Shown: positions 49,616 to 60,895, counted from the first letter of the stretch. The stretch: 64,000 bases of DNA from Periplaneta americana (GCF_040183065.1 NC_091124.1:95498501-95562500), one strand, 5' to 3'. Notes: generated by a model from the sequence alone, not told the origin. Program-made: numbers and translations.

Positions 49616-51159
49616 AAAGTACGTAAAACATTTACTATTAATATCAGTGGCACTACCTAGAGGCTATGTTTTCCAAGTTTCATTTTCTAGACATGAATTT
49701 TTTTAAATTATTAATAAATCAATAGATATTAATGAATTTATTTCGTTTTCTGTATTGTAAATATTTTCGTGAATTATAATTTCTGCATTATTTATTAAGT
49801 TTTCATTAATAACTAATAATAAAAATATAATAATAAATGTAATTAATTTTGTTGTTATGGATATACAGAATATTTCATTTATGGACCTTTTTTTAAAGTT
49901 TTAAATATTGGTTTTGGAATTTTTCAGTGACATTATAAACATTTAGGATTTGTGGATTATGATTAGACAGGTCATAGATTGAAGATCCTGTCGAAAAGGA
50001 ATTCAATCTACTTTTACCTATAAACATTTTATCAATGGCTGTACTAATTCGAGGATGTATGTGATGGAGAAACTCACTGTATGACTAAAGTTATATGTTT
50101 CAAGAAGTGAGTTGAATTTGGCCTGCTTATACGGAAACTTTCTGAAAGAGAATCTATATTTATGTCTCCACAAGACACAAATTCTTCATGTGGTTTGTAA
50201 AATCAGAACATCTATAGTGATCCACGGCAGTGTGTACTAAGCCGTTTTAGCACAACTTTGGTGCAAGAGACTAATGTTTACTCCAATTTTGTTACATTTT
50301 TTTGTCCTGGAAAAATAACTTTTATTTCAGAAATCACTCATTTTTTTATTCACTGATTTATAGGACTATCGTGGATATTATACCCTATCCGTAAAAGTTT
50401 TTAGGTGATAAAACTAAGGTATATATAAAATTCTTTAAATTTCTACTGGCAGCCTTAAAACACACAGAATAATAACATTTTATATCTGACCACCAACTTG
50501 AATCTCACATATGTCAATATCTTGTTCACTACAATAATCAGACATATAAATTTTACTGAACTACAGATCATCTCTAATAAAAATATGAAAATACAAGCAC
50601 TTTATATTTGTAAGACATGTCTATAGTAATTAGAATCTAATAGGTATTCATGCAAAGACAACTCTTATATTTCACGTTGTTTCACATTATGTTCACGTGA
50701 AATTTTATATCAGACACATGTATGTGTACTTTATGCAACAAACACTAAAAATTATTTTAACAAATATGAAGTTGGCACTAATATAATTGAATTTTATTTC
50801 TAGACCCAAATTCATCAACCACTGTAACAACAGAAAGCACTGCAACAGGAAGCACTGCAACAGGAAGCACTGCAACAGGAAGCACTGCAACAGGAAGCAC
50901 TGCAACAGGAAGCACTGCAACAGGAAGCACTGCAACAGGAAGCACTGCAACAGGAAGCACTGCAACAGGAAGCACTGCAACAGGAAGCACTGCAACATCA
51001 GAAACCAATGAAACATCAGGATCAGGAACCGATGAAGTAACAGGAACCACAGAAGAGCCACAATCAACCACCCCTGGAAGTGGCACAAGGCTGTCAATGG
51101 AAATCTTCACACTGGTGTTGGCGTGTGGCATGCCGTTGTTCATCTGGAAAACAGCGTGA
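43688..51159 (+). CDS. gene B: secreted mucin-like paralogue with GSTAT repeats
   Basis: Exon 1 is 43688-43745, and the intron 43746-50803 runs from GTATGT to ATTTTATTTCTAG. Exon 2 is 50804-51159 with stop TGA. The join is phase 1 (G|AC = Asp). The predicted 137 aa comprise the signal peptide MAHIKLFLVFALVAFATA; PNSSTTVTT; eleven five-residue repeats (ESTAT then ten GSTAT); SETNETSGSGTDEVTGTT; and the tail EEPQSTTPGSGTRLS plus MEIFTLVLACGMPLFIW-KTA, identical to gene A from EEPQ onward. It has two N-glycosylation sequons (NSS, NET) and dense Ser/Thr for O-glycans. It lacks the acidic Gly/Asp stretch of A. The likely product is a secreted or GPI-anchored mucin-like protein; function and family are unknown. 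Confidence 0.75.
44605..44858 (+). mobile_element. tRNA-derived SINE-like element (family 3), copy B
   Basis: The A-box-like TAGCTCAGGTGGTAGTGTG is intact; the B box is decayed (GCGTTCCATTCC). It matches 12268-12520. Confidence 0.65.
44859..46588. other. gene B intron, no element recognised
   Basis: Collinear with the copy-A intron. Non-coding; a 130-codon frame at 45806-46198 is not preserved in A. Confidence 0.45.
46589..48728. mobile_element. TIR element in gene B intron (hAT-like ends)
   Basis: The left TAGGGGGTGGATGTTGATGA and, inverted, the right TAGGGGGCGGATGTTGATGA are about 20-bp TIRs with one mismatch. Flanking 8-mers GTTATTAC (46581-46588) and GTCACTAC (48729-48736) match at 6 of 8, fitting an aged hAT-type target duplication. 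Copy A lacks it (14731). Subterminal sequence repeats CATTTTT/ATTTT motifs. No transposase frame of its own was found; a second element is nested within. Confidence 0.75.
47186..48286 (-). mobile_element. nested TA-flanked element with DUF4817-like relic
   Basis: The left CAGGGACATCATTTTATTTT and, inverted, the right CAGGGACATCACTTTATTTT are TIRs of about 25-35 bp with TA on both sides (47184-47185 and 48287-48288). A minus-strand piece (DERAFNIESYFRTG, about 48150-48100) resembles the start of DUF4817 transposases; the rest is lost. It is inserted inside the element 46589-48728. Confidence 0.65.
48985..49262 (+). pseudogene. LINE RT C-terminal relic in gene B intron
   Basis: It reads APYRAETRTLR, FEMWTWRKMERVKWTGRIRS and RLRRKCLLIVI. 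It is the counterpart of 15020-15245. Confidence 0.7.
49571..49612. repeat. (TA)n microsatellite, copy B only
   Basis: 21 TA units. Copy A has only CTTATATATAGTAAAAG at about 15588. Confidence 0.95.
50365..50803. other. extra sequence between old and new acceptor of gene B
   Basis: In copy A exon 2 follows TTCACTGATTTCTAG directly. In copy B the matching TTCACTGATTTATAG ends at 50364 and is followed by 439 bp without counterpart in A, then a new acceptor ATTTTATTTCTAG (to 50803). The block is non-coding in all useful frames. Confidence 0.6.
50833..50997 (+). repeat. 15-bp coding minisatellite, 11 copies
   Basis: Unit GGAAGCACTGCAACA (GSTAT); the first copy starts GAA instead of GGA, and the other ten are identical at the DNA level. 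It is in frame in gene B exon 2. The uniformity points to recent expansion or homogenisation. Confidence 0.97.
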
Positions 51160-51293
51160 TGAATACCAATGCATCTCCAGTTCCAAAGCGCTTACATGCA
51201 TGCATGTCTACTTTATTATTTTAATAACAGCAACGAAAGCATTTAATCACATCTATTTTCAATTAATAAATCATAAATTATATCTGTTTTTCT

Positions 51294-51299
51294 AATAAA
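51294..51299 (+). terminator. polyadenylation signal of gene B
   Basis: AATAAA 135 nt after the stop, at the position equivalent to 16569 in copy A. A second AATAAA lies at 51265. Confidence 0.5.
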
Positions 51300-51769
51300 G
51301 AGGTCATGTTCAAAATGAAACATGTGTTCTAAGTTTAAAGATATGATTAATGAGTATATGGATTAATATCTCAAACTTTCGTATATGTAATACAGAAAAC
51401 AATGAATACAAGGAGATGCTGCACTTACAAGAAAATTGGGTGAAACTTAAAGTTCGCTTTCAATTTAAGTGAGGGAGAGTGTATATCAGATGAAATGTAA
51501 AAAATAAATTCAATAAATTCACTGAGTACAGAACTAAAACAAGTAGGAAGTATACAAATACCAGTACAAGTGACTCCAGCACGCTTTGCTCATTTTCACA
51601 TCACCATTTACCCTTAAACCATTCCCTTCTTTCACATTTGCTTCTTTTCAAAGTTTCATATGCCTGTAATCCCTGTTTTTTCCCCCATATTTCATATCCA
51701 ATACGTAACCATTTTTCTCAATCTTTTTTCTTCAACTTTCTTGTGTTATTTATTTTCGTCCTTCATTTT

Positions 51770-52150
51770 TTATTACTTTCCCTCTTTTCAGTATTATTTT
51801 GTCTTTCTTTCTATGTTTCTTTAATCCTAGTCAATTACTTAATGAATTCTTTATTTGTGTTTCCTCTATCTTTTTCCCTCTTCTTTCGTTGTTACCTTTC
51901 TCTTCCTTTACATTTTATTTTCTTTCTTTCTTACTCTTTCTTTCCCTTCCTTTACATTTGCTTTCTCCCTCTTTCTTTCTCTTTCTTCCAGTCTGCTTTC
52001 TATCTTCTTTCTTCCTTTTACTAGTTCTTCTACCTTATTTTTCTTTCTCCCTTTTATTCTTTCTTTACATTTTCTTGATTTCTCCCTTCCTTTTATATAT
52101 ATATTTTTTCGTTTGTTCCTTCGTTTCTTCTTTCTTCCTTTCTGTTTTCA
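51770..52150 (+). repeat. pyrimidine-rich tract downstream of gene B
   Basis: Counterpart of 17041-17440, with the same C/T-rich composition on the + strand. Confidence 0.85.
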
Positions 52151-52159
52151 TTTGCTACA

Positions 52160-52922
52160 TAAATTTTTAAGTTGACTTCATGTTTAATGGTCGGTTTCTC
52201 AATACATTTAAGTATTAAATTAACGTTAATGAAGCTGTAAGTTTTATAAATTAGTTCCTTCAACATTTACTAGTCCTAAGGATCCTTTATATCATACACT
52301 TACTTAATATCTCGATGTTCGGAGCGACACGGAATCTGTAACTCTTCTTACATCGCAGAACTATCGAAATAATGTACTGATCTTCAGTTTTCAACCGTTT
52401 TCATCGAAATAACAAAGCCTAGTAGATACAATGAAAATATTTATATTACTACGGTCAGTGACTATGGTGATTATTGCAATATAGCAATATTATTACAACT
52501 ATAATTTATATTTATATTATATTATAAGAGAATAAAATACTCCCATGTCCTATACATTATTTTATCCATTACTGGTATCTAAATTTCATTATAAGTACCT
52601 AAATTTAATTTTAAATTATAGGCCTTTCTTTTTAATCTGTTGTTTGTAAAGAAGTTACAAATTAATGTATTATGTTTATTGTCGCTAATATGTTGATTGT
52701 CATGGAGAGTGATTTGAAGATAATTCATTGCTATAAATAAAGCCATTGTTTAATGAAACGTTCCACATACCACGTAATCAAAATTGATTCTCAAAACCAT
52801 ATGAAACGTTTCACAGCATATTGGTTACGACTACTAGGTCAGATGTAAAAGGTGATTTGGATTTGACCATAATAGCGCAGTGGAAGCAAAGAAATAAGCA
52901 AGACTAAATATTGAACAATATA
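52160..52922. other. 3' flank of gene B
   Basis: Non-coding, collinear with 17441-18182. Confidence 0.4.
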
Positions 52923-53254
52923 CACTATCTACCAAAAGTAACTGGGCACTGTTTTTGCCCCTTTAGAACCTCCTGGTACCACCTCTCGTTGCCATAACAG
53001 CAGCCACCTGTCAGGCATGCTCCCCACTAGTTTGTGTAGGATATCCACTGGAATGCGTCGCCATTCCTCTTGGAACATGGCACTCAGTTGGACAATGGAA
53101 GCTGGCCGCATCTCCCGAGACCTCAATCGCCGGTCCAATTCGTCCCAAAGGTACTCAATGAGATTGAGATCAGGACTCTGAGCAGGTCAGTCCAAACGGT
53201 GAACATTATTGTCTGCATACCACTGCATAGTAGCCCCGAAACATGGGGCCCAAC
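52923..53254 (-). mobile_element. Tc1-type relic, left arm only
   Basis: Begins CACTATCTACCAAAAGTAAC after TA. Minus-strand text reads MFQEEWRRIPVDILHKLVGS. It matches the left arm of 18183-18695 in copy A but ends about 40 bp into the centre. Confidence 0.7.
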
Positions 53255-53259
53255 TCTCC

Positions 53260-53695
53260 TTGTACTAGTTGCAGATGTATGACATCAGCCTTTCGAATTT
53301 GGCGACCAGACTACAGACAAGATAACTTAACGGTAACTGGTCAAAGAAACTTAGATGTGGTTGGGACCAGTTAAACATCAATTTAGCGGACAACTGGTTC
53401 GGAGCAGAACTTTGGGGAAAACTTCTGACTCTAACCCATCTCCTAATTCAAAAGTATGAAGACGACGAGTGGCACTGAACCTAACCGCGACCTTCCCCCG
53501 CTCATAAAAAGTGACGTGCGTATTCGGAGTAACCCTCCCCGACTTATTCCACGAACCCGGTTCAATCCTCTGCGGTACTTGTCCTCTTCGTGATGAATGA
53601 TCCGAAAAATTTTGGCATCTCTAGTTTTCAGCTACCAAATAATTGTTCACCCTACGCCCCAACTCATGTAACTCCAAGTTGGCTTAGACGAGAAG
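53260..53695 (-). mobile_element. Gypsy-like LTR retroelement fossil, copy B
   Basis: Counterpart of 19896-20330: a broken fragment of Gypsy-type integrase C-terminal sequence in minus orientation, older than the segmental duplication. Confidence 0.55.
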
Positions 53696-53826
53696 ACAAA
53701 GTGTGATCTAATAGAAGGACTCATATTTGCAATACCATCTCAATCAATTCTACCTCACTAGCGCAGTAAGCTATAGGCATCCAACAAGGAAAACACAGTG
53801 TGCAGAAACCAGCGGGCGTGACTGTC

Positions 53827-54082
53827 CACGCCTGTGGAGTAACGGTTAGCACGTCTAGCCGCGAAATAAGGTGGCCCGGGTTCGAGTCCCGGTCGGGGCA
53901 GTTACCTGGTTGAGGTTTTTTCCGGGGTTTTCCCTCAACCCAATACGAGCAAATGCTGGGTAACTCACGGTGTTGGACCCCGGACTCACTTCACCGGCAT
54001 TATCACCTTCATCTCATTCAGACGCTAAATAAGCAAAGCTGTTGATAAAGCGTTGTAAAATAATCTAATAAAAATAAAAAAA
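53827..54082 (+). mobile_element. family-1 SINE, copy B only
   Basis: Flanked by GTGACTGTC (53818-53826) and GTTACTGTC (54083-54091), a 9-bp duplication with one mismatch. Copy A has the uninterrupted GTGACTGTCTCGCG at 20459. Full-length head, body and A-rich tail. Confidence 0.95.
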
Positions 54083-54590
54083 GTTACTGTCTCGCGCAGA
54101 TGACGTATGCTCCCATTCCCAACATGCTCTCACGCCTACTCCAGGGAGTAAGAGGGGTATAACATGCTCGCCGCGAGGAGTCCGAGCTGAGTTTTCCTTG
54201 TACAATACCTATAGTATAACGTTCGTCCTATACAAACAGTTGACAAAGTCGGAAAAACTTTCATCACGTAACTGGAATCGCCGCGACAAATAATTCCTAA
54301 TCAAATTTTCCCGAAGTCGGTAGGAAAAAATTCTACAACAATATGTTTTAACAACACAGACCATCCCCATTGGAACTGAAAAGCTCGACCAAAGGCTCCA
54401 ATAACAACCCGTTAGTTAGTCCGTGGCATAAGGCACAATATGAAGTGTTGGTCATCCACTAAACCTGAACTATGGATCCTGATAACTTCCATAAAAAATT
54501 TCGTTAGTGGCATCGAGTCTTTGCCGTCTACAATTCGCACATTCCTAACGAAATCTAAACATATCTTTATATGCAGACTGAAGAAAAGTA

Positions 54591-55950
54591 TTGGTATCAG
54601 GGTAGTAACTAATTTCTATATACATTGTTTACAAAATGCGTCCCGTTGTAAGGAGCAGATAGAGTGAACAACCGACTCTCCTCAATAGTAGACCTGCTTA
54701 AGTGACGTGAGGTTGTATCAGAGTGCCGAAACAAAAATCCAACAAAGAACAGATAATAAGACGACTGAATTCAGAACATAGGCAAAGTGTGTTTGACTTA
54801 ATTGATAACAATGATTTTTTTGTAAATATAATATTTGTTCTGAGTTAATTAATTTGAAACAAAAGTAATGCTGTAAACCTAATTATATTATGAGTCCATT
54901 CATACGGAGTGGACTGTACAAGCAGCCGCTACTGTAACCAGTCGAGCGTGCACACAAGCATTTTGTAAACACAGAGCTCTTCATACGATGCAGCTTAGCC
55001 TATAACCATTTATATGCCACTGGTTCACATCAGGCGACAAGACTCCTTCTCAATATCAGGTACACTTCCACCTAACTTTAATGACGACGCATCAGTCCCA
55101 ACTAACCTTTGAACTTGATTGTCGGGTCCTAAATCCACATTCTGCGGCTAGTCGCTATTCGAGCCCGACTTCTTCGGATCTAAGACCGTAGAAGTTTGTG
55201 AATTTAGACCTTACATGGCATCCTTTTCTCTAAGTTCCTCCTCAACTCTCTCTCGAATACGGTAGTGGAAATACCATCCGGATCCGAAGTCTTCAAGTAC
55301 TGCGAAAACTCTCTCTTCTTGCCTTCGCAATTAAGCCGAAAAGTTGCAATTCCAAAACCAAGGTAGATTTCGCGAGGTTGCAACACCAATCAATTGGTAG
55401 ACTCATTATAACAAACAAATATAATAACAATATCAGATTCAATACAAGTAAATCAATATCCAGCCAGACTGCAGCAATAAAGCTGATCAAATCCACTTCA
55501 CATAAAAGTATTGCGATATGCAAGCAAAATAAAATTGACCGAGTAGCACGTAATGAACAACAAACATACTCCCAATGTGCTATAACCAAAAATCTCGCAG
55601 AACTAAATTCTATGGTACCAAATAACTTCCCCATCCTACTTCATATACGCTTCAATTCGGCACACGCAAAGCTTAGACGCGGGAACCTACACCATCAACA
55701 CCGCAAAATATCTATCATTATTCAAAAACACTCGCGATGCAACAAATCACCAAATATATAATCATACAGCCATGTAAGTACCCACGTACTAACTATGCTC
55801 ATTATAGTCATACAACACCGCGCACCGCTAGGGAAAGCCACACAATAAATCCACTTCGATTACTATCCTGTATGAGGTCACACATAGCACTGGGGAAAAC
55901 CAAGGAAATAAATTGAGGAAAACCACGAAATAAAGAATAACCTCAGATTT
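54591..55950. other. unannotated stretch after copy B
   Basis: No domain recognised. Frames at 55204-55761 on both strands (up to 127 codons) have no motif, and their opposite-strand overlap argues against coding. Confidence 0.4.
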
Positions 55951-55954
55951 GGAT

Positions 55955-56014
55955 TTCACCAAAATAGCGCAGTCGAAGCAAACATATACGCAAGGCTGAA
56001 TATTGAACTATATA
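55955..56014 (+). repeat. third copy of the sequence flanking the Tc1 relics
   Basis: GGATTTCACCAAAATAGCGC then AGTCGAAGCAA and GGCTGAATATTGAACTATAT match 18119-18182 and 52858-52922. In all three places a TA-specific transposon begins right after the final TA. Confidence 0.7.
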
Positions 56015-56016
56015 TA

Positions 56017-57745
56017 CAGTGCCGGAAAAATTAATAGCAACTCGATTATTTTTTCCTCCAGATTAAGTTATATCATGTTTTAATGTGACAGGTGTTTAAA
56101 AAGTTAAACAATTTATATATTTTCTGAAAGCTTGTTTTATTTCCTTTCTAATCGTATATAAAAAAACTCTTTTATGGCTGTTTATATGGCAATATGTGTA
56201 GTGTTTGTTAATTGAAAGCAAAATACCAAAATTTTGCATTTTATGGGTTAGTGTGTATTGTGCTGCCAGATGGCAGTAAATGGCACGAAATGCTTTTGCT
56301 AGTTTTATTCATTGTCCACAGATGTTTCTGTAGTGGATACAGTTGCTAATGTCTACCTTCTGTTCCTTCTTGTCTGTTAATAATCCCTATGAATGTTCAC
56401 AGGAATTTTTCGTGATTACCTGTTGTGTTTTTGCGATTGAAAGAGTTTGATTGACAAATTCTAATTCAAAAACGCGTAAAAAATATGATACAACACCAAG
56501 AAAATCTACACAGATAGTGACATTAAGTGAATGTGGCAAAACTAATAGTACGATAGCTCAAATTGTGGGGGTGAATAAAAGTACAATTTGGAGATAGTTG
56601 GCTAAGTTTCGAGAGAGGGGTGCTGTTATGAGTAGTAGAACGCGAAAATTTGGCAGAAAACTGAAAACTTCACCCAGATCCGACAATGCTTTGCGTCGTT
56701 TATGTTTGGAAGACAGATTTGCTAACTCATAAGAGCTTACGGAAAATTGAAAGGAAACTTCTGGGGTTAATATTTGTTCTAGAACTGTAAGGAAAATATT
56801 GCGAAAATTTGATTTGGTGTCCAAGAACCCAGTGAAGAAACCAATGCTCACCAAACAACGCATGAAGCTTTTACAGGGGCTAAAGAACATCAGCACTGGC
56901 CAGCTGAGCAATGACGTAAAGTTCTCTTCAGTGACGAATATAAATCAACATTGGTGGAAGTGATGGGGTTGTACAGTGTTTCGGAATGCAAGTGAAACAC
57001 TGAATCCAACATGTACTGTAAAACTGTGAAGTTTCCTACTAGTGTTATGCTTTGGGGAGTGTTTCTCTTAAAATGGTGTTGGGAATATCGATGTCCAGTA
57101 ATCTACCGTCAATGGAGAGAAGTACAAGAAGATTTTGGAGAAGATGTTACCATCAGTGAGGGATTTGTTTGCAGGACAACCATTCACTTTTCAGGACGAT
57201 TCAGCACCCTGCCATCGTGCAAAAATAACAAAGAGTTCCTACGTGAGCAAGAATATGTCACAGCACTGTCTTGGCCTGGCAATTCACCAGATGTAAATCC
57301 TATTGAAAATTAGTGGATGATTTTGAAGAATAAAATAAGAGAAAGGAAGCCCTGAACAAAAGTGCAATTGATTGAGACCATTGTGAGCATCTGGTAGCAT
57401 GCAATTCCCATGGAAACTCTCCAACGACTAGTAGAGTGCATGCCAAGAAGGTATCAAGAAGGTGTGAGGTCAAAAGGCTATCCCACCAAGTACTAGTGCC
57501 GAGATAAGAAACTAATCCATGAAGTGCAAAATTTTGGTCTCATGCTTTCAATTCACAAATGCTACACAGACTGTGATGTAAACAGACAGAAATGAAGTTG
57601 TTACATACCATTGGAAAGGAAATAAAACAAGCTTTCAGAAAATATATAGATTGTATTATTTTGTAAACACCTGTCACATTAAAACATGATATAACTTAAT
57701 CTGAAAGAAAAAATAACCGAGTTGCTATTAATTTTTCCGGCACTG
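56017..57745 (+). mobile_element. Tc3-like element with ~150-bp TIRs
   Basis: The left CAGTGCCGGAAAAATTAATA and the inverted right end (57745) form long TIRs, which also include the CTTTCAGAAAATATATA and ACACCTGTCACATTAAAAC segments. TA flanks both sides (56015-56016 and 57746-57747). The 1729-bp body contains a broken + strand transposase. Confidence 0.85.
56480..57500 (+). pseudogene. Tc3-like transposase relic
   Basis: Recognisable pieces in shifting frames: a helix-turn-helix-like start (VNVAKLIVR), FPTSVMLWGVF at about 57035, and WPGNSPDVNPIEN at about 57275-57310 (third catalytic block with E in the PIEN context, DD34E style). The C-terminal ETLQRLVECMPRRYQE lies at about 57412. Several stops and shifts; not functional. 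Confidence 0.8.
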
Positions 57746-57747
57746 TA

Positions 57748-58653
57748 TATTAAAAAATACGGGGCATGATTTCAGGTATGTATTTCCCATATGTAGACAA
57801 TCAAAATAGTTCATTACAACATGTGTCCGGAAATGCTTTATTTCCGAGTTATGGCCTTCACAACATTCAAATTCACCGGAACGCTTTTCTTTCCGCAGGT
57901 CGTTGCCGTCAAAGGAGACATTAAGAGGGCACTCTGACAGTTCATTCTGAGGCGAAGGTTACATTCAGTGTTGTGTAGGCGTTAGACTGTGCGACATGTA
58001 TTGAAATCAAGAGCTGGCAGAGATGCACTTCATGTACGGTAAGGCGGACGGCAATGGTACGCTGGCTCGTCGTTTGTACCAGGGAAGGTACCCACAGCGA
58101 CAATGTCCAGATCGGAAGACATTTGTACGTCTCCATTACCGTCTGTGCGAGTATGGAAAATTTAACTCTCCTGGTTTGGGAAGGGGACGACCAAGATCTA
58201 CAACTCCAGAAGTACAGGAGGAGATTCTGGAGGCTGTGAACATGACTCCTCCTATCAGCACACGAAGGATAGCGTTGCAAGTCAATGTTCTTCATACGAC
58301 TGTCTGGAGACTGTTGAAAGAGTATCAATTGTGCCTGATTTGGAATTCTTTCGGAATCGAATTGTGGCATATTCTGAGGACATACGCAATACTCGTGGAG
58401 TTTGGGATCGTGTTCGCAGGTCAATGAGACATCGATGTGAGGTCTGTATTCAAGCAGGAGGTGGACATTTTGAACATCTTTTATAATGACAACGACCTGC
58501 GGAAAGAAAAACGTTCCGGTGAATTTCAATGTTGTGAAGGCCATAACTCGGAAATGAAGCATTTCCGGACACATGTTGTAATGAACAATTTTGATTTTCT
58601 ACATGTGGGAAATACATACCTGAAATTATGCCCCGTATTTTTTAAACACTCTG
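57748..58653 (+). mobile_element. internally deleted DD41D mariner copy
   Basis: The same TIR sequence as 2389-3868. The right end is complete (to 58653, then TA); the left end lacks about the first dozen bases where it meets the Tc3-like element. + strand 58023-58320 encodes the N-terminal and helix-turn-helix part (HFMYGKADGNGTLARRLYQG, VLHTTVWRLLKEYQL). It then jumps to the C-terminal tail, about 0.55 kb of catalytic core being missing. It is a step towards a MITE. Confidence 0.85.
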
Positions 58654-58662
58654 TATATAATT

Positions 58663-58689
58663 AAATAAATAAATAAATAGATAAACAAA

Positions 58690-58744
<55 letters not shown>

Positions 58745-58745
58745 A
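58663..58745. repeat. (AAAT)n microsatellite
   Basis: About 20 AAAT units with two early interruptions. Confidence 0.95.
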
Positions 58746-59240
58746 AGAATACAAATACTACATAATAGGCCTATACAGAGTGTAAGGGTTATAATGTAAG
58801 TGCCTCCTCCTCACAGTCGTCGGGGAAGGTCTACAGGATCAAAAAATATCCATACAACATAGGGTCAAAACTTGAGTTTTCCCAGAAAAAAGAATATTTA
58901 TTATATTTATTTTGTTATTTTATTCGCGCTATGCTGCTTATATCATTAGTAAAATTACGAAAACAATTACATGAGGAGATATATGTAGCAAAGAGTTAAT
59001 ATTAATTTAAATAAATATTTGTATGTTCTATTAGGTTTTCGTGAAATTAAATAAAAATGCATGCTAAAATTTGTTAATATTCTGGCGTGAGAGACGTGGC
59101 AACGTGTTCACCAGGCAATACTCTGCATAGACATAAGTACGAGTCAGCTGAGTTCAAGTTCCCTGTCCAAAGCTCTACTGTCGAGCGGATGAAATTTCAG
59201 CATCGGGTATTGCAATATCATTCACAGTTTAGGAATGTCG
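58746..59240. other. unannotated AT-rich stretch
   Basis: No feature recognised. Confidence 0.4.
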
Positions 59241-59463
59241 TATGTTATTAATTTGTGGAGAAATTTGTCGTAATTCAAGTGAGGTAAGAAGGATGTACCG
59301 TCAACGTTTTCCTCAAAGAAGGTTACCTAATCGGCGAACTTTTGTAGCAGTTTCTCAACGATTATTAGAAACTAGGAGTCTCTTACCCCGTTTCGACAAT
59401 CACACAACCAGAAATTTGTTTAAAAATGATATTGCTTTACGGAAGCAGGACAGATTAAAATGA
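59241..59463 (+). pseudogene. DUF4817-type transposase N-terminal fragment
   Basis: It reads MLLICGEICRNSSEVRRMYR then RFPQRRLPNRRTFVAVSQRL and ETRSLLPRF, a good fit to the DUF4817 helical domain of mariner-like transposases. No downstream domains follow. Confidence 0.75.
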
Positions 59464-60306
59464 TGCATTAGAAAAAAGTTCCTGTGATTTTGTGTAGAAA
59501 ACAAATATTGTTTATTCTTTAGACGTACAATTAAAAAATTGAGCAATATTGTTATATAAAATGTAAATTTATCATTGTGTTCTATTAATGAGATTGAAAG
59601 TTTGTATTTGCTGCTCGTTTTAATTAAACAACAGTATTGTCATGGTCGCTCCTTCATTAAAATAGAGCATCTGTTTTGTACCGGTATGTCTGTATTCGCT
59701 TGAGCTGTACTTGTACTTCTAAACCCCCTCCTTCCCGCTTGAGCTGTACTGTGTACTTCTAAACCCCCTCCTCAGCATCCAGCAACGTTGCAAAACATCT
59801 ATTATTATAGTTAAATATCGCAATTAGAAAGATTGTAAGGACATTTTTCCTTCCTTATGACGTGAGTAATCATCAGTTAAAATAATGGCACTTATACTTC
59901 TTATACCCTGTATAATTAACTGGAGTAAGAACAAATAATAATAATGAAAATGTAACAATATGAAAGATATAAAGGTGATTAAGAATGATAATAGAAAAGC
60001 CGATAGTCAGGACAATACATCAATTTTCTCAAAACTTGCATTTGAGAGAAGTGGCTTTCTTGCACCCAACCCCTCAATTGCGATAGAAAATCTGAAAAAA
60101 GTACAAGTCTCAAGGTTTCGATCAAATTTCAGCAGAACTCCAACTATTCCAACTATTCGGTTCGTCAAAATATCATTGACTACATGCTATTTTATGTCTG
60201 TAAAAAGACGTATCAGCCTTATTATTTCACTGTGTTAATATGATAGTTTATTACGTTTTTGTTTTACATAATTTTTCCTTTCATATATTGTTGCAGTGAA
60301 TAACAA
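59464..60306. other. dispersed-repeat patchwork
   Basis: It contains a near-tandem GAGCTGTACTTGTACTTCT/GAGCTGTACTGTGTACTTCT pair at 59702-59770. A relative of 18755-18880 lies at 59925-60020, and an inverted piece of the hAT tail family of 25060-25230 at 60130-60300. No intact gene. Confidence 0.5.
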
Positions 60307-60658
60307 ACAGCAGCGACATTACTGATAAAGCAAAGCCTGAGATTTTTATCCGCGGGATTGATCAAGATGTTAGTACAGGAACCACCACTGGTTGTAGTTT
60401 TCATGCCAAGTACCTCTCCTCCGTCTCCTTACTCCATAGGCTGTCTGTCGCATGTAATCACTGCAGCTCGAGTTTTGGTCACCGCTGCTCTATTGTGACT
60501 TCAGTCTTCGTGCAAAGCGATCTTTGTAACAATGTTTAATTGGTGGATAGTGTGTGATGAATTTGATTCATTGTGATGGAATCATTAAATCCAAATATGT
60601 TCTTTATGATAATATATGTTTTTATTGTTCCTTTAATATTACTGTGTATCAGAAAAGC

Positions 60659-60895
60659 CCACACCTGTGGAGTAACGGTTAGCGCGTCTGGCCGCGAAAC
60701 CAAGTGCCCCGGGTTTGATTCCCGATTGGGACAAGTTGAGGTTTTTTCCGGGGCTTTCCCTCAACCCAATGTGAGCAAATGCTGCATAACTTTCGGTGCT
60801 GGACCCCGGACTCATTTCACCGGAATTATCATCTTCATCTCATTCAGACGTTAAATAAGCTAAGATGTGGATGAAGTGTCGTAAAATAAAATAAA
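60659..60895 (+). mobile_element. family-1 SINE, + copy
   Basis: Head CACACCTGTGGAGTAACGGT, body CAAATGCTGCATAACTTTC, A-rich tail. It is the counterpart of 30168-30410. Confidence 0.9.

Noticed and set aside
50833-50997. CRISPR-like regular repeat spacing
   Set aside because: Units are directly adjacent with no spacers, and they lie in a eukaryotic coding exon.
50705-51143. 130- and 121-codon minus-strand frames and a 74-codon NRKHC frame over the 15-bp repeats
   Set aside because: A 15-bp unit stays open in many frames; only the Ser/Thr frame matches the signal-peptide exon phase and the conserved C-terminus.
47966-51159. Gene B exon 2 beginning at the older acceptor 50364
   Set aside because: That reading reaches a stop within about 15 codons, whereas 50804 gives the correct phase and the conserved tail.
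55204-55761. 113- and 127-codon frames on opposite strands
   Set aside because: They overlap head-on, contain no known motif and lie next to degraded repeats.
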